DNA of 7,057 bases from Pseudomonadales bacterium (GTDB lineage: Bacteria > Pseudomonadota > Gammaproteobacteria > Pseudomonadales > Pseudohongiellaceae): the NCBI GenBank assembly GCA_031277435.1, contig JAITMI010000332.1, positions 1 through 7,057 of the forward strand, in the 5' to 3' direction. Of the stretch, positions 6,099-7,057 are shown piece by piece. The notes beneath the pieces were generated by a model. It was not told where the DNA came from and did not search any database. It saw only the letters and a program-made list of their open reading frames with translations. Position 1 is the first letter of the stretch. The number at the start of each line of letters is the position of its first letter. Position numbers and translations under genes: made by a program.

Positions 6099-7055
6099 AT
6101 GAACCCAGATTTTCTCGACTTTGAACAACCCATCGCCGATCTTGAGGTCAAGATCAACGAACTGCGCCTGGTGGGGGCGGACAACCGTCTCAACATCGGC
6201 GACGAAATCACCAAGCTGCAAGACAAAAGCCGCAAGCTCACCGAAAAGATTTTCGGCTCGCTGACGCCCTGGCAGATCTCGCAATTGGCGCGCCATCCGC
6301 TGCGCCCTTATACCGAAGACTATCTGCGTTACATTTTTACCGAGTTCGACGAACTGCACGGCGACCGCTATTTCGCCGATGACCCGGCCTTGATCGGCGG
6401 CGTGGCTTATCTCGAACGCACGCCAGTGATGGTGATCGGCCACCAGAAAGGCCGCAGCACCAGCGAAAAAGTCCGCCGCAATTTCGGCATGCCCAAGCCC
6501 GAAGGCTACCGCAAGGCGCGGCGGCTGATGCTGCTCGCCGAGCGTTACAAAATGCCGGTATTGACCTTGATCGACACTCCCGGTGCCTATCCGGGCGTGG
6601 ATTCGGAAGCGCGCGGCATCAACGAGGCAATCGCGGAAAACCTGGCGCTGATGTCGCGCCTGCGCACGCCGATCATCGCCACCGTCACCGGCGAGGGCAA
6701 TTCCGGCGGCGCCATCGCCATCGGCGTTTGCGATCACCTCAACATGCTGCAATACGCCACCTATTTCGTGATTTCGCCCGAAGGCTGCGCCACCATCTTG
6801 TGGAAATCCGCCGAACACAAGGCGCTGGCCGCTGAAGCGATGGGCGTGACTTCGGCGCGGCTGGAGGAATTGGGCGTGGTCGATCAGACCATCCCCGAAC
6901 CCTTGGGCGGCGCCCACCGCGACATGAAGGCGATGGCGGTTACGCTCAAGGCGCAGCTCATTGAGCAGGTCGAGCGCTTCAAGGGCATGGATCTCGATAC
7001 GCTATTGGACCGGCGCTATAGCCGCCTGATGAGTCATGGCGCTTCGCGTGCGTGA
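6099..7055 (+). CDS. accA: Acetyl-CoA carboxylase carboxyltransferase subunit alpha
   Basis: This 318-aa protein (E. coli: 319 aa) is the alpha subunit of the carboxyltransferase that, with AccD, moves the carboxyl group from carboxybiotin-BCCP to acetyl-CoA to form malonyl-CoA, the committed step of fatty acid synthesis. The N-terminus [15 protein letters not shown] is typical. Core motifs are IGHQKGR (113-119), [15 protein letters not shown] (126-140), IDTPGAYPG (158-166), [13 protein letters not shown] (225-237) and [11 protein letters not shown] (265-275). The glycine-rich loop reads GEGNSGGA (198-205), where E. coli has GEGGSGGA. The crotonase-like fold is complete and no zinc finger is expected, since that belongs to AccD. 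The frame is open back to a GTG at 6051, but ATG 6099 gives the family N-terminus directly; the earlier start would add 16 non-conserved residues and read through the hairpin. The Shine-Dalgarno is weak (GGA at 6084-6086). Position after dnaE matches E. coli. Confidence 0.97.
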   Translation: MNPDFLDFEQPIADLEVKINELRLVGADNRLNIGDEITKLQDKSRKLTEKIFGSLTPWQISQLARHPLRPYTEDYLRYIFTEFDELHGDRYFADDPALIGGVAYLERTPVMVIGHQKGRSTSEKVRRNFGMPKPEGYRKARRLMLLAERYKMPVLTLIDTPGAYPGVDSEARGINEAIAENLALMSRLRTPIIATVTGEGNSGGAIAIGVCDHLNMLQYATYFVISPEGCATILWKSAEHKALAAEAMGVTSARLEELGVVDQTIPEPLGGAHRDMKAMAVTLKAQLIEQVERFKGMDLDTLLDRRYSRLMSHGASRA

Positions 7056-7057
7056 AG

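Noticed and set aside
6066..6917. 283-codon open frame on the minus strand over accA.
   Set aside because: Antisense to a fully conserved accA, with no family resemblance and no independent gene signals.
1..7057. tRNA, rRNA, CRISPR, insertion sequence, phage or defence system.
   Set aside because: The window is almost fully occupied by recognised housekeeping genes, and I saw no spaced direct repeats, transposase motifs or structured RNA signatures.

Overview
The window is a compact, GC-rich stretch of bacterial chromosome with five complete housekeeping genes and one small conserved gene of unknown function. All six are on the + strand and read left to right. The content points to a gammaproteobacterium: rnhB-dnaE-accA is a classic gammaproteobacterial order, PdxB marks the deoxyxylulose-5-phosphate-dependent vitamin B6 route, and YheU (UPF0270) and TusA both have close gammaproteobacterial counterparts. 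The proteins align well with E. coli from memory but are clearly diverged, so this is probably not an enterobacterium. I cannot name a genus.

Left block (31-1672): yheU, tusA and pdxB are packed tightly. There are 5 nt between yheU and tusA, and tusA and pdxB overlap by 1 nt (TGATG), which suggests one transcription unit with translational coupling. TusA relays sulfur for tRNA 2-thiolation and other pathways. PdxB carries out the second step of pyridoxal phosphate synthesis. YheU has no known biochemical role.

Middle (1698-2475): rnhB (RNase HII) follows pdxB after 25 nt, where E. coli would have lpxB upstream. The 112-nt rnhB-dnaE gap holds a REP-like inverted repeat that resembles a dispersed proteobacterial intergenic element, a run of four imperfect 7-nt repeats, and a T-tract directly before the dnaE start codon with no Shine-Dalgarno sequence.

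Right block (2476-7055): dnaE encodes the Pol III alpha subunit, complete at 1179 aa with an intact catalytic triad. It has two unusual local sequences: GFNTSQS where GFNKSHS is expected, and VADLF where the internal clamp-binding motif should start with Gln. accA (acetyl-CoA carboxylase carboxyltransferase alpha) follows after 83 nt that contain a 13-nt tandem repeat running out of the dnaE stop codon and a perfect 7-bp hairpin.

The genes cover DNA replication and ribonucleotide removal (dnaE, rnhB), fatty acid synthesis (accA), cofactor synthesis (pdxB) and tRNA sulfuration (tusA). I see no mobile element, CRISPR array, RNA gene, defence system or new multigene system. The observations most worth checking are the two DnaE substitutions, the short tandem duplications at three gene edges, and the abrupt change in codon composition between rnhB and the 5' part of dnaE.
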